DNA of 34,833 nt from UBA7683 sp964397855. GTDB taxonomy: Bacteria > Patescibacteriota > Saccharimonadia > Saccharimonadales > UBA7683. The notes below the pieces were generated by a model. It was not told the origin of the DNA, ran no database searches, and saw nothing but the letters and a program-made list of their open reading frames with translations. Location: positions 1 to 34,833 of the forward strand of contig CAYNKQ010000013.1 of the NCBI GenBank assembly GCA_964397855.1. The letters run 5' to 3'. The position numbers and the translations under genes are program-made. Numbering within the stretch: position 1 is the stretch's first letter; each line of letters begins with the position of its first letter. Positions 6,876-16,048 of the stretch are shown here, piece after piece.

Positions 6876-9127
6876 TTAGTGGTACCAATTCCAGGCGTGA
6901 CTGGCGTAGTTGGCGGTGCTGGAGGGGTTGGGTTTTCGTTTCCTGATTGGCCCGAATTTTCATTACTGCCATTATTTGAATTTGAGTTATTTCGTGTTTC
7001 GGAATCGTCTTCTTCGGTTGGCTTAATCACTTCTGGCTGAACTTCTTTTTTTGGTTCATTGCAGGTTGCTGTTGGTAACGTGCCTGGAATAAAGTATTCA
7101 GACAACGTATTGGCACCACCAGTTTGAGCTAGGGCCCCATTTGCTCTACAAATTGATCGCACGGTGATTCCGGTTGGAACAGCAAACTTCTGGACTGGTG
7201 TCCCAGCAAGTAACTGTTGAGTGAGGCTCTTCCAGATCGGGGCTGCCCCGCTTGATCCAGCCACCCTACTCATTGGTGAATTGTCGTTGTTGCCTATCCA
7301 GACACCTATTGTAAGATTTGGTGTATATCCAACTGTCCAGGCGTCGCGGTAATCTTCAGTTGTTCCGGTCTTAACTGCACCAATTCGTCCGCCGCTGAGA
7401 TTTAGGCTGCTGCCAAAAAGCTCACTACGCGCCGTATTATCTGATAATATCGAAGATATTATATACGAAGTCTGAGCACTGATAGCCTGTTTATTTTTTG
7501 GCTTAGAGGTGAATATTACGTTCTTATTTTTATCTGTAATTGTTGAGATTGTTGTGATGTCATTATGCTTTCCGGCGTTTGCGAAGGTTGCATACGCATT
7601 TGTCATCTCTGTCAGCCGAGCCGGCGCTGAGCCGAGTGCCATGGCTAGTCCGTAGTTATTTTTTTCTTCTAATGTTGTAAGGCCAAGTGCCTTGGTAGTA
7701 ACGATCGTTTCGTCAATTCCAGCCTTTTGTAGCGCTGAAACCGCTGGAATGTTTAGTGAGTTTGCAAGCGAACGGCGAAGCGTCACATCTCCCCGGTATC
7801 TAAGATCGTAGTTTTTTGGTGCGTAGCCACCAAAATCGGTTGCTTTGTCTTGAAAAATGGTTGCCGCTGAATAGTCTTTATTTTCAATACCAGTTGCATA
7901 TACAAACGGCTTGAAGGATGATCCGGGCTGTCTCGTAGCGGTTGCAATGTTGTATTTACCGAATTGTTCATTGTTCCAGTCGGTGCTGCCAACGAGTGCT
8001 CGAACTTCCCCATTGGCCGGATCAATTACAACGGCACTTCCATTGCTGACATTACTCTTAGCCAATTTATTAACTTGAGTTGAAACAGCCGTCTCCGCCT
8101 TTGTTTGCCAATCAAGGTTGAGGGTTGTTTTGACGACGTAGCCTGAACGAGCAATTTTTTCTTCACCATATTTCTTCTCAAGTTCTTCTTTTACCATAAG
8201 AGCAAAGTGAGGTGCCTGCGTGGACTTATTATTTTTGGCCGCTGAGTACGTGAGTGCCTGATTTTTGGCCGTTTCTGCTTCTACTGAGGTTATTTGATTT
8301 TCAGCCACCATTCTTCCAAGCACATAAGCCTGTCGCACTTTTGCCTTGGCGACACTACCGGAAACTGGCGAATAGGCTGATGGCGCGGGTAGTAGACCAA
8401 TCAGAAGGCTCGCTTGTGCCGTGTCGAGATCTTTGGCAGATTTGCCAAAGTATGTTTGCGAAGCATCTTCTATTCCAAATGAACCTTCTCCAAAATATAC
8501 AGAGTTAAGATACATCTCGAGAATTTCATCTTTACTGTAGCGCCGTTCGATCTCAACGGAAAGCACAAGCTCTTGATACTTGCGGATATAGCTTCTTTGT
8601 TCTGAGAGAAGCGCTGTCTTCACAAGTTGTTGAGTTAGTGTTGAGCCGCCGTTATCAAGTCCGCCAGGTCGAATATTTTGCCAGAGAGCATTGCCTATGC
8701 CGACGACAGAAAAGCCACTATGTTTGTAGAAATCTTTATCTTCCGAAGCAAGCACAGCCTCTTTGGCTACAGGAGAGATGTTGCCCAGAGTTACATATGT
8801 GTTTGAGTGCGCATTGTAGAACGAATAAAACTCAGTATTATTTTGATCAACGAGCGTGAGGCCCGTCTTGTTCCGGTTCATAATTCGCTCTTTACTGCCA
8901 AGCGTGTTGGCAAAGTATATAGTTGTGAAAAGACCGACAATTACTAGCACAGAAGCACCCACCCATGTAATCAAGAATAGCTTACGTCGACGGCTCATGC
9001 GACTGAACCTTTGCACAATAGGTTGCTTGGCAAGCCAATACGGGAGTTTGCTGCTGTGAACTGAACGACGAGGTCGCTTTACTTTATCTGGCTTATAGTT
9101 TTGACGAGGTTGGTAATTCTTCTTCAT
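6872..9127 (-). CDS. Class A penicillin-binding protein (bifunctional PBP1A type)
   Basis: A 751-aa peptidoglycan synthase. A basic cytoplasmic N-terminus (1-50) is followed by one membrane anchor (about 51-73). The GT51 glycosyltransferase domain has E129 in SEDKDFYKHSG, GGSTLTQQLVK (160-170) and EIERRYSKDEILEMYLN (about 192-208). The transpeptidase has the nucleophile S403 in PGSSFKP, a SLN motif in SLANSLN, and KTGTT. The last 60 residues are a low-complexity Asn/Ser/Pro/Thr/Glu tail, probably wall-spanning. It polymerises and cross-links glycan strands outside the membrane. A TATAAT lies about 20 nt upstream of the start, with TTCACC 17 nt before it. The OpgC-like gene lies upstream on the same strand. 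Confidence 0.95.
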   Translation of the reverse strand: MKKNYQPRQNYKPDKVKRPRRSVHSSKLPYWLAKQPIVQRFSRMSRRRKLFLITWVGASVLVIVGLFTTIYFANTLGSKERIMNRNKTGLTLVDQNNTEFYSFYNAHSNTYVTLGNISPVAKEAVLASEDKDFYKHSGFSVVGIGNALWQNIRPGGLDNGGSTLTQQLVKTALLSEQRSYIRKYQELVLSVEIERRYSKDEILEMYLNSVYFGEGSFGIEDASQTYFGKSAKDLDTAQASLLIGLLPAPSAYSPVSGSVAKAKVRQAYVLGRMVAENQITSVEAETAKNQALTYSAAKNNKSTQAPHFALMVKEELEKKYGEEKIARSGYVVKTTLNLDWQTKAETAVSTQVNKLAKSNVSNGSAVVIDPANGEVRALVGSTDWNNEQFGKYNIATATRQPGSSFKPFVYATGIENKDYSAATIFQDKATDFGGYAPKNYDLRYRGDVTLRRSLANSLNIPAVSALQKAGIDETIVTTKALGLTTLEEKNNYGLAMALGSAPARLTEMTNAYATFANAGKHNDITTISTITDKNKNVIFTSKPKNKQAISAQTSYIISSILSDNTARSELFGSSLNLSGGRIGAVKTGTTEDYRDAWTVGYTPNLTIGVWIGNNDNSPMSRVAGSSGAAPIWKSLTQQLLAGTPVQKFAVPTGITVRSICRANGALAQTGGANTLSEYFIPGTLPTATCNEPKKEVQPEVIKPTEEDDSETRNNSNSNNGSNENSGQSGNENPTPPAPPTTPVTPGIGTTN

Positions 9128-9180
9128 GCGTGTAGGTGTTGTCTATTCATTATACTAAAGTATGGTTCTTGGGTGAAATT

Positions 9181-10293
9181 TCAACGTGGAATTACTTTAA
9201 ATAAAAACTTAGTCTTCACAAGTGCCCATATAAATCCAAGAAAAGCGGTACTCACAAGAATATTTGCCCAGACAGGTAATATCTCTGCAAGGTAGAGGTT
9301 AACAAAAAAGACAATAAAAGCATGGGTTATGTACACATAAAGTGAATTTTGTCCCAGTGGTACAAAAAACCATCCCAGATATTTGTGTATGGTTGATTCA
9401 TACTTTCTGACCAACAGATAGAGTGTAATAAACCATATGTAAAAAAGTACTACTCTTCCGACGCCAAGTGAGTACTTGTCGAAGAATGGCGCCAGATGAT
9501 AGCGGTTGAATTCGTAAATTCTTGGCGTGAGTTCACCCAAAACATTAAGGCTGCTGTCTTTATGGTTATGAAGTACATCAATAATGGTGTTAAGAAACAT
9601 GCTGAGCGATATTGTGATAGCCGTAGCGGCAGAAAACACTGCATAAATAATCTTTTTAGTAGTGCGGTGTAGGTTTTTAAACCAGTCTTCAATTTCTTGC
9701 AAGTAGAATCCTGCAATTGCACCGCTAAAGAATAGTAGCTGCCAGGCAAGTTGAACGTTCCCCGCAATCACCCATAGGCATGCACTAACCCCTAGCAATA
9801 TTCTCCATCTGCCAGCCCTAAGCAGCCAAAGCGCGAGCGGTGTGAATGCAAGATAAATTGCATAGTATGCCAAAAAATCAGCCCAGCCGTAACTGTACCT
9901 GAGCGAAAGCGTGGTACTTAAAAAGTGAGTCAGTGGTTGGTTGGCAAATGCACCTGGTTTTAAGCCTGGGTTAGTAGCAAAGTACTGGGCTATGATAGTA
10001 AAGAATGTAGTGAGACCGATCGACCAGAGGTATAATTGGAGGGCCCGTGACCAGACTTTTTTAGCAGCCGCCTTTAAGGGTAGGTCGACAAGTTTTCTGC
10101 CTCGGACAAGTCCTATCATGAGGCCTGAAACAAAGAAGAATCCTTCGGCAGCAGAAACCCACTGCCTACCACCACCGGTAAAAATGTCGTATACGCTAAA
10201 ATTTCGACCCAGGTGGTCGATAAGAATCACAAATAAAAAATATCCGCGTATAAGATCAATAGCAACAATTCGTTGTAGTGCGCTTTTTTTCAT
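9181..10293 (-). CDS. OpgC-like membrane acyltransferase
   Basis: A 370-aa integral membrane protein with about ten hydrophobic segments. The N-terminus has the arrangement of OpgC/acyltransferase-3-like proteins: AIDLIRGYFLFVILIDHLG in the first helix and SAAEGFFFVSGLMIGL in the second. OpgC in Proteobacteria succinylates periplasmic glucans; in a Patescibacterium the acceptor is more likely a cell-surface glycan, which is an inference. It is followed after 53 nt by the PBP gene and divergent from an acyl-activating enzyme gene. An AGGAT about 9 nt before the ATG is a weak ribosome-binding site. Confidence 0.75.
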   Translation of the reverse strand: MKKSALQRIVAIDLIRGYFLFVILIDHLGRNFSVYDIFTGGGRQWVSAAEGFFFVSGLMIGLVRGRKLVDLPLKAAAKKVWSRALQLYLWSIGLTTFFTIIAQYFATNPGLKPGAFANQPLTHFLSTTLSLRYSYGWADFLAYYAIYLAFTPLALWLLRAGRWRILLGVSACLWVIAGNVQLAWQLLFFSGAIAGFYLQEIEDWFKNLHRTTKKIIYAVFSAATAITISLSMFLNTIIDVLHNHKDSSLNVLGELTPRIYEFNRYHLAPFFDKYSLGVGRVVLFYIWFITLYLLVRKYESTIHKYLGWFFVPLGQNSLYVYITHAFIVFFVNLYLAEILPVWANILVSTAFLGFIWALVKTKFLFKVIPR

Positions 10294-10402
10294 TTACAAT
10301 CTATCCTAACAAAATTATGGCATTATGTGTAAGACTACTTTTTTTAACTGAGAGATAGCTGAGTGGCACCTGGTTGACTCGTTTTGATATAGTATAGGGA
10401 GA

Positions 10403-11842
10403 ATGAACACATATCTTACTGACCATCTTTTTTCTAATGCCAAAACGACACCTTCAAAGCCTGCAGTCATTTTTGAAGGTAACACAACGACCTGGGGCGA
10501 GCTTGCTGCAATGGTTGAAATTGGCTCACGTAATATCCAAAAACTGACTGAGCAAAATGAACAGCAAATCATTGGTCTTCTGCTGCCTAATGGGCTGGAT
10601 TTTATTATTACGTATCTTTCGATTGTTCATTGCGGACACATTGCAATGCCGCTTGACCCTAATTTTAAAAAGACTGAAGTAATGAATGTTGTTGACCAAA
10701 TGAAACCATACATAACTATTACTAATGAGTCTTCAATCGAATTGTTTTCTCAGTCGCAGAATACGGTTCTTGCATCAACACTTTCGGAACCTGTACGAGC
10801 GACTGAGAAAGCGCCATTTATTAGAATTGATCCTTCGCAGCAATATGTTTCGATGCTATTTACGTCAGGCACTACAGGAAATCCTAAGGCCACTCCTTAT
10901 TCTCATACAAATCACTTATGGAATATTGCTGCAGTGTCTGATCTATGGAAGTGGACGAGCGAAGACACTATGCTGATCTCGCTGGCTCTCTCGCATTGGC
11001 ACGGGCTGTGTGTTGGACTTACCGGGGCATTGGTTCATGCAAACACCGTATATTTACACGAACGATTTGACCCAGAAGCGACCCTACGTACGCTTGAAAC
11101 CGGAGACGTTTCTTTGTTTATGCACGTCCCCATTGCCTATTCAAAAATTGTTGAACATAACCCGACTGGTTCGTACGATCTCAGTAAGGTGCGGCTCTGT
11201 ATCTCGGGGTCTTCATACTTGCCGCCAGCGATGTGGCGGCACTTCAAAGAGCGTTTTGGCCATGAGATTCTAGAACGTTATGGCGCTTCTGAAATGGGAT
11301 TTTTAACTTCAAATCTGCTTGATTCACGTATCCCTGGTTGCGTGGGAAAGCCGTTGGAAGGCGTGACTCTGTCTATTCAGGAAAGTGGTGAAATTGCCAT
11401 GAAATCTCCAGGACTGTTCAATGGCTACTGGAAGAATGAGCAAGCCACACTTGAACACATAACTGCTGATGGTCTTTGGCTAAGTGGTGATATTGGTGAA
11501 CTTGACGCAGATGGAAAACTTCATTTAAAAGGGCGTGTGCAAGAAAAAATGAAGAAGTTTGGCTACACTGTGTACCCGCGCGATGTGGAGTGGGCCTTAA
11601 TGCAAAATCCAGACGTGCACGATGTGGTTGTAATGAGTGTTCAGTCTGAAGAAAAATTGAGCGACGAGTTTGTGTATTTTGTTGTTGCTGATGTTTCGGA
11701 AAAAGAAATTTTTGCGTTTTGCAAACAAACAATGCCAAATTATTGGCGTCCTGATACCATAAAGCTGCTTGAAGCAATACCGCGAACTGGGAGAGCTAGC
11801 AAGCCCGCTCTTAAAGAGCTGCGTGCCATGATTACTCTCTGA
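10403..11842 (+). CDS. ANL-superfamily acyl-CoA synthetase/AMP-dependent ligase
   Basis: A 479-aa adenylate-forming enzyme. It activates a carboxylic acid as acyl-AMP and usually transfers it to CoA or a carrier thiol. Motifs seen: the P-loop TSGTTGNPK (154-162), ERYGASEMG, LWLSGDIGELD, GRVQEKMKKFGYTVYP (hinge and signature) and the C-terminal catalytic lysine K467 in GRASKPAL. It is somewhat shorter than typical fatty-acyl-CoA synthetases and nearest in layout to 4-coumarate/oxalate-CoA-ligase-like proteins. The substrate cannot be read from sequence. It is divergent from the OpgC-like acyltransferase, so an activated acyl donor for that enzyme is conceivable. An extended -10 (TGATATAGT) ends 9 nt before the ATG. 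Confidence 0.88.
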   Translation: MNTYLTDHLFSNAKTTPSKPAVIFEGNTTTWGELAAMVEIGSRNIQKLTEQNEQQIIGLLLPNGLDFIITYLSIVHCGHIAMPLDPNFKKTEVMNVVDQMKPYITITNESSIELFSQSQNTVLASTLSEPVRATEKAPFIRIDPSQQYVSMLFTSGTTGNPKATPYSHTNHLWNIAAVSDLWKWTSEDTMLISLALSHWHGLCVGLTGALVHANTVYLHERFDPEATLRTLETGDVSLFMHVPIAYSKIVEHNPTGSYDLSKVRLCISGSSYLPPAMWRHFKERFGHEILERYGASEMGFLTSNLLDSRIPGCVGKPLEGVTLSIQESGEIAMKSPGLFNGYWKNEQATLEHITADGLWLSGDIGELDADGKLHLKGRVQEKMKKFGYTVYPRDVEWALMQNPDVHDVVVMSVQSEEKLSDEFVYFVVADVSEKEIFAFCKQTMPNYWRPDTIKLLEAIPRTGRASKPALKELRAMITL

Positions 11843-11887
11843 TACGTATCATAGCGCTTGGGCGAAGCATGCGTTATACTTTTAGGC

Positions 11888-13003
11888 ATGACCTTAAATA
11901 TTAATATCGAAACTAAGAATGTTATAAAAATATTTGCGTTAGCCACTGGTTTTACGGTCGGTGTTTTTGCGCTAATGAAGATGTACGATGCCTTAATACT
12001 TGTGATGATAGCATTTTTTATTGCACTCGCGCTCAATCCTGCGGTGGGCTTTCTTGCAAAGTACATGCCAAAAAAGCGGCGTGGACCGGCGATTGCAATC
12101 GTTTTGGTGGGTGTAATCGCAGTTGTTGGTATTCTACTTGGTTCAATTATTCCACCGGTAGCAAACGAAACGAGCACTTTCATAAAGACGTTGCCAGATA
12201 CGGTAAATAATTCATTTTATCGTAATGATGATGTTCAAGGGTTTGTGAAAAAGTATCAGCTGCAAGATAACATTGATACAACAGTCAGTAATTTGAAGCA
12301 ACGTGCCACTGGTTACGGCGAGCAAGCACTCAGCGGGGCGGGTACAGTCGGCAATAGTCTCATTGCGACACTTACAGTGTTTGTAATGGCGGTACTTATG
12401 TTGACAGGTGGTCATAAGTTTTTAAAACAAGTCGCTGATAAGATCTACCGAGGTACAGCGCTTCGTGAACGCCACGAAGAAATTGCTTATAAAATGTATC
12501 AAGCGGTCACCGGTTATGTTGTTGGCCAAGTTTCGGTTGCGTTGGTGGCTTCACTGTTTGCTCTGGGCGCACTCTTTTTGTTACGGGTCCCCTATCCACT
12601 TCCATTGGCCGGAATAGTGTTTGTTTTTGGTCTTATACCGCTCGTGGGAAATACCCTCGCAGCGATTATTGTGGTACTTGCGACTTTAATATTTAAAGAT
12701 CTAACCTCTGCATTTATTTTGCTCGCGTTCTTTATTTTGTATCAACAAATTGAAAATGCTACGCTGCAACCAATTGTGCAGGGTAAAACCACTAATCTCC
12801 CTCCGCTTGTTGTATTTATTTCGGTAATTCTCGGCGTGGCTTTAATCGGTCCAATTGGTGGTTTGTTTGCCATCCCAGCAGCGGGTTGCGCAAAAGTTTT
12901 ACTTGCCGACTATCTTGCTCATAGAGATGACATTAAAACCAGTGATTCTCCCAAGACGTTGGTTGAAAAAGTTAAAAATCGAGTTTCAAAAAAATTGCAG
13001 TAG
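11888..13003 (+). CDS. AI-2E family transporter
   Basis: A 371-aa integral membrane protein (former UPF0118). The ATG at 11888 is chosen because the upstream TTG at 11858 would read through a TATACT box at 11875-11880. Hydrophobic segments come in the typical order: a pair near the N-terminus (GFTVGVFALMKMYDALILVMIAFFIALALNP region), one at PAIAIVLVGVIAVVG, a soluble loop, then several C-terminal helices with PLVGNTLAAIIVVLATL and QPIVQGKTTNLPP, the family's conserved C-terminal region. Members export small molecules or act as Na+/H+ antiporters; no autoinducer link should be assumed from the name. The -10 ends 7 nt before the start, suggesting a leaderless transcript. Confidence 0.88.
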   Translation: MTLNINIETKNVIKIFALATGFTVGVFALMKMYDALILVMIAFFIALALNPAVGFLAKYMPKKRRGPAIAIVLVGVIAVVGILLGSIIPPVANETSTFIKTLPDTVNNSFYRNDDVQGFVKKYQLQDNIDTTVSNLKQRATGYGEQALSGAGTVGNSLIATLTVFVMAVLMLTGGHKFLKQVADKIYRGTALRERHEEIAYKMYQAVTGYVVGQVSVALVASLFALGALFLLRVPYPLPLAGIVFVFGLIPLVGNTLAAIIVVLATLIFKDLTSAFILLAFFILYQQIENATLQPIVQGKTTNLPPLVVFISVILGVALIGPIGGLFAIPAAGCAKVLLADYLAHRDDIKTSDSPKTLVEKVKNRVSKKLQ

Positions 13004-13030
13004 ATAGTAGTTTATTTGAGTTTTTACAAA

Positions 13031-13062
13031 CAAGGATGAACCCCGTAACAGGATTCATCCTT
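13031..13062. terminator. Hairpin between convergent AI-2E and Nudix genes
   Basis: CAAGGATGAA (13031-13040) and TTCATCCTTG (13053-13062) form a perfect 10-bp stem with a 12-nt loop. It lies between two convergent stops. There is no clean T-run on the plus side and only a weak T-rich stretch on the minus side, so a terminator role is likely but not certain. Confidence 0.5.
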
Positions 13063-13094
13063 GAAGGCTCAAGCTGCATTGCAGTATCTGTTTA

Positions 13095-13547
13095 TTATTG
13101 TAAATAACCGAGTTTTTTTAAAAGTTGTCGCATGGGTACTGTGATAGATGTATTTTTTAAGTCAGCGACATTATGCCATTTGGCTGTAACAATGTCGTCG
13201 CCACAGGTGTAGTGAATATCTGCGGCAGGTAAATCTGAATGGGCGGTAAAATTATGGAAATTCATTTGAACCAATACATCTTCGCCAGTATCGCGTAGAG
13301 TCTTTTTGCTTTCTCCTGTAAATACTTCGTCAACGCTTGCGATACGAAAGTCCGTAACGTCAATGCCAACCTCTTCCTGGGTTTCGCGAATTGCGGCTTG
13401 TAGAAATGTCTCTCCTGGTTCCACTCCGCCGCCGGGCACTATCCATGTATCTTTGTAAACTCCACCGTCTCGACTTTTTCCTAGCAGAAGAAAATTATCA
13501 CTAGAAAATATAAACATACCCGCAATGTCTCTTTGTACTATTCTCAT
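13095..13547 (-). CDS. Nudix hydrolase
   Basis: A 150-aa protein with a complete Nudix box from G40 to I62: G-x5-E46-x7-R54-E55-x2-E58-E59-x-G61. The fold begins RDIAGMFIFSSDNFLLLGKS and carries WIVPGGGVEPGE before the box. Nudix enzymes hydrolyse nucleoside diphosphates linked to another moiety; the substrate here is unknown, with a MutT-like or sugar-nucleotide role both possible. TGC-TATAAT (an extended -10, hexamer 13554-13559) ends 6 nt before the ATG, so the mRNA is probably leaderless. Confidence 0.9.
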   Translation of the reverse strand: MRIVQRDIAGMFIFSSDNFLLLGKSRDGGVYKDTWIVPGGGVEPGETFLQAAIRETQEEVGIDVTDFRIASVDEVFTGESKKTLRDTGEDVLVQMNFHNFTAHSDLPAADIHYTCGDDIVTAKWHNVADLKNTSITVPMRQLLKKLGYLQ

Positions 13548-13589
13548 TAATAAATTATAGCAAACTATCCTTAAAGATGATTTTGTGTT

Positions 13590-14972
13590 TTATGCTCGTG
13601 ACCACACGGTGCCAGTAGGGGTGTCTTTCACCTCTATTCCCTTTTCCTTAAGTTGGTTGCGTAACTGGTCTGACTTGTCCCAATCTTTATCTTGCCGAGC
13701 TTGCTCACGTGTCGTAATAAGCGCTTTGATGTCATCTGATGTGTCTGGCTTGATAAGGTTGATACCAAGAAGCTGGTTGATTGATTCTAGTAATTGGTTG
13801 AACTCAGTGAGCTCAGACGATGATATGTATTCAAGTTCGGTTAACGCATCTATCGCTATCAGTGCTTTGGGGGTGTTGAGATCGTCCTGAAGGGCGGCAA
13901 TAATCGAGTCTCTATACTGTGAGAAGTCGGTGCTTCGAGGCATCTCCTCAGTTTGCCAGCGAAGATCTGCTGTTGCCTGCCATTTGTTCAACAAGTTTTG
14001 TGCTGCTTGCAAGATCTCCCAAGTAAAATTACCTTCGGTTCGGTAGTGCTTACTAAGTATTGCAAGCTTGAAAGCCTGAAGACCAAAACCTCGTTCTTGA
14101 ATATCGGTAACTGTGTAGCTGTTGCCAAGTGACTTAGAGAGCTTAGTTCCGTTAACCTTCATGTGGTTATTATGAAACCAGATTTGCGAGAACTGCTTAC
14201 CGGTAAGTGACTCAGTTTGAGCGATTTCATTGGTGTGGTGTACGGGTATGTGATCTATGCCACCGGTATGAATGTCTATTTGATCACCCAGTAGTGCCCT
14301 CGCCATGGCTGAGCACTCGATGTGCCAGCCTGGGAAGCCCTTGCCCCAGGGACTTTCCCATTCCATGTCACGTTTCTGGTCGATTGGTGAAAACTTCCAC
14401 AGTGCGAAATCAGTCGGGTTCTTCTTGCCAGTGTCTTCGACTCGCGCACCAAAGCGTAGTCCACCAATATCGAGTCGAGCTAATTTTCCGTAATCTTTAA
14501 GTCTACTTGTGTCGAAGTAAATGCCATCCTTGACCTTATAGGTGAAGCCTTTTTTCTCAAGCCCAACTATAAAATCGATTTGTTCTGCTATGTACTGGGT
14601 TGCGCGTGGCATAGCATCTGGTCGAAGAAGCCCAAGAAGTTCGTAGGCTTCGTGATCTGCAATTCTTATGTATTTTTCTGCAACTTCCCATGCAGTTTTA
14701 CCTTCAGCAAGTGCACCCTTGAGCATCTTGTCTTCACCGGCATCTTCGTCGCTTGTTAAGTGGCCTACATCAGTAATATTTTGAATTCTAGTAACGTCGT
14801 AGCCGCTCGCGTTGAGAGCGCGTGTAAGAATATCGGAATAAATATATGCAACCCAGTTTCCTATTTGTGGTTGGCTATAAACTGTTAAGCCGCAGGTGTA
14901 GAGTTTCACCTTTCCAGGTTCGAGTGGCTTGAATTCTTCGATTTTGCGTGTGAGTGTGTTGTAGAGTTTCAT
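13590..14972 (-). CDS. cysS: Cysteinyl-tRNA synthetase
   Basis: A 460-aa class Ia synthetase charging tRNA-Cys. The start is the ATG at 14972 (MKLYNTLTRKIEEFKPLEPGK, the family's usual N-terminus), with AGAAAGG 7 nt upstream; an earlier in-frame TTG is not credible. Zinc/cysteine-binding residues: C27 in TCGLTVY, GWHIECS, and HTGGIDHIPVHHTNE. The KMSKS loop is KLSKS in NGTKLSKSLGNS. Oddity: the HIGH motif reads QIGN (36-39), with Gln in place of the first His. Elsewhere the protein is a full-length, normal CysS. It lies 47 nt downstream of the DHH phosphoesterase gene on the same strand. Confidence 0.94.
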   Translation of the reverse strand: MKLYNTLTRKIEEFKPLEPGKVKLYTCGLTVYSQPQIGNWVAYIYSDILTRALNASGYDVTRIQNITDVGHLTSDEDAGEDKMLKGALAEGKTAWEVAEKYIRIADHEAYELLGLLRPDAMPRATQYIAEQIDFIVGLEKKGFTYKVKDGIYFDTSRLKDYGKLARLDIGGLRFGARVEDTGKKNPTDFALWKFSPIDQKRDMEWESPWGKGFPGWHIECSAMARALLGDQIDIHTGGIDHIPVHHTNEIAQTESLTGKQFSQIWFHNNHMKVNGTKLSKSLGNSYTVTDIQERGFGLQAFKLAILSKHYRTEGNFTWEILQAAQNLLNKWQATADLRWQTEEMPRSTDFSQYRDSIIAALQDDLNTPKALIAIDALTELEYISSSELTEFNQLLESINQLLGINLIKPDTSDDIKALITTREQARQDKDWDKSDQLRNQLKEKGIEVKDTPTGTVWSRA

Positions 14973-15019
14973 GAATAACCTTTCTGATATTTTAGCAGGA
15001 ATTTTAGTATCAGATAAGG

Positions 15020-15991
15020 TCAACAGGACTGAATTAGTTCGCCAGCCTTTTTTACTAGTTCGGCCTTTAACTCCTCATACTTCCACTGCGTGGTTTTGAA
15101 ACCAGCCGCGTAAGCGTGTCCACCCCCTCCAAAGTGTGCCGCAAGATCGCCGGCAATCGGATGATTATTGGCTCTGAGCTTGCCAGTAATTTTGCCATCA
15201 GGGTAGGTCTTTAAAGCTACGGAGAGTTCAATATCTTCAGTGTTGCGCAGTTCTTCCATGGCCAGCATTGAGGGGTTGTAATGTGGGCTATATTCTTGAA
15301 TTTCTTCCCACGGGATATGTATAAAACCAAGTTTTTTGTTGCATAGGTATTCAATTCGCTGAAGCAAGACACCTTTATACGCAACAATTTTTTGTGATTT
15401 TCTCATGTATACACGGCGACGTTTGTCGATCTCTGCCATTGAAGCGCCAAGCTTGAGGCAGTCTGCAACAGTTTGTACATTTTCTCCCGTTACTGCTTCT
15501 GTGGTAAGTCCAAGTGTGTCGGCGAGTATTGATTCAACAATGTGAGTCGCAGCTGTTGCGTTAATCTCCCAGTTGTTTTTAATAGCGAGATCGTAAACAA
15601 TTTCGCCAGTTGCGACTGGATCACCTTCCCCGCTGTAGAATTCTGCATGTGGAAGTGGTAGATCATTCTCGGTCGGGTGGTGGTCTAGAATTAAGACCGG
15701 TTTTTTGGCAATAGCTGAAAGTTTAGCTCCCTTGAGTGTATTTTCAAGTAGACTTGCAGTGACGGTATCTACGACGATCGTCAGATCAAAGTTATTTGGA
15801 AATTCTTCTGTGATTCTGTCGGCGCCTTCAATGTAGCGGAGGTAATCTGGTACATGAACGTAGCCGTAGATGATCACTTCTTTGCCGAGATCTCCAAGGA
15901 TTTCTTCTAAAGCAAGTGACGAGGCAACGCTATCGCCGTCGGGATTCTCTGGTTGAAGTATTAAAACAGTTTTGATTTCTTCGAAGTTCAT
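15020..15991 (-). CDS. DHH/DHHA1 phosphoesterase (NrnA-like)
   Basis: A 323-aa phosphoesterase. The N-terminal DHH domain has NPDGD (16-20), a metal-binding D75 in TIVVDTV and the DHH triad at 103-105 in ILDHHP. The C-terminal DHHA1 domain has GGGGHAYAAGF, the substrate-binding loop. This layout matches NrnA-type nano-RNases that degrade short oligoribonucleotides, pAp or cyclic dinucleotide products. The first motif lacks the usual leading His (ILQPENPDGD rather than SHxNPDGD). TGC-TAAACT (hexamer 15998-16003) ends 6 nt before the ATG, suggesting leaderless expression. It is divergent from the radical SAM gene and followed by cysS. Confidence 0.9.
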   Translation of the reverse strand: MNFEEIKTVLILQPENPDGDSVASSLALEEILGDLGKEVIIYGYVHVPDYLRYIEGADRITEEFPNNFDLTIVVDTVTASLLENTLKGAKLSAIAKKPVLILDHHPTENDLPLPHAEFYSGEGDPVATGEIVYDLAIKNNWEINATAATHIVESILADTLGLTTEAVTGENVQTVADCLKLGASMAEIDKRRRVYMRKSQKIVAYKGVLLQRIEYLCNKKLGFIHIPWEEIQEYSPHYNPSMLAMEELRNTEDIELSVALKTYPDGKITGKLRANNHPIAGDLAAHFGGGGHAYAAGFKTTQWKYEELKAELVKKAGELIQSC

Positions 15992-16048
15992 TGCATAAGT
16001 TTAGCATATGTAGCTTCATATATAGCCCGAATGCTAGAATACTAGGAT

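Noticed and set aside
14973..15023. N-terminal extension of CysS from a TTG
   Set aside because: CysS proteins begin at the MKLYNTL segment, and that ATG has a good ribosome-binding site.
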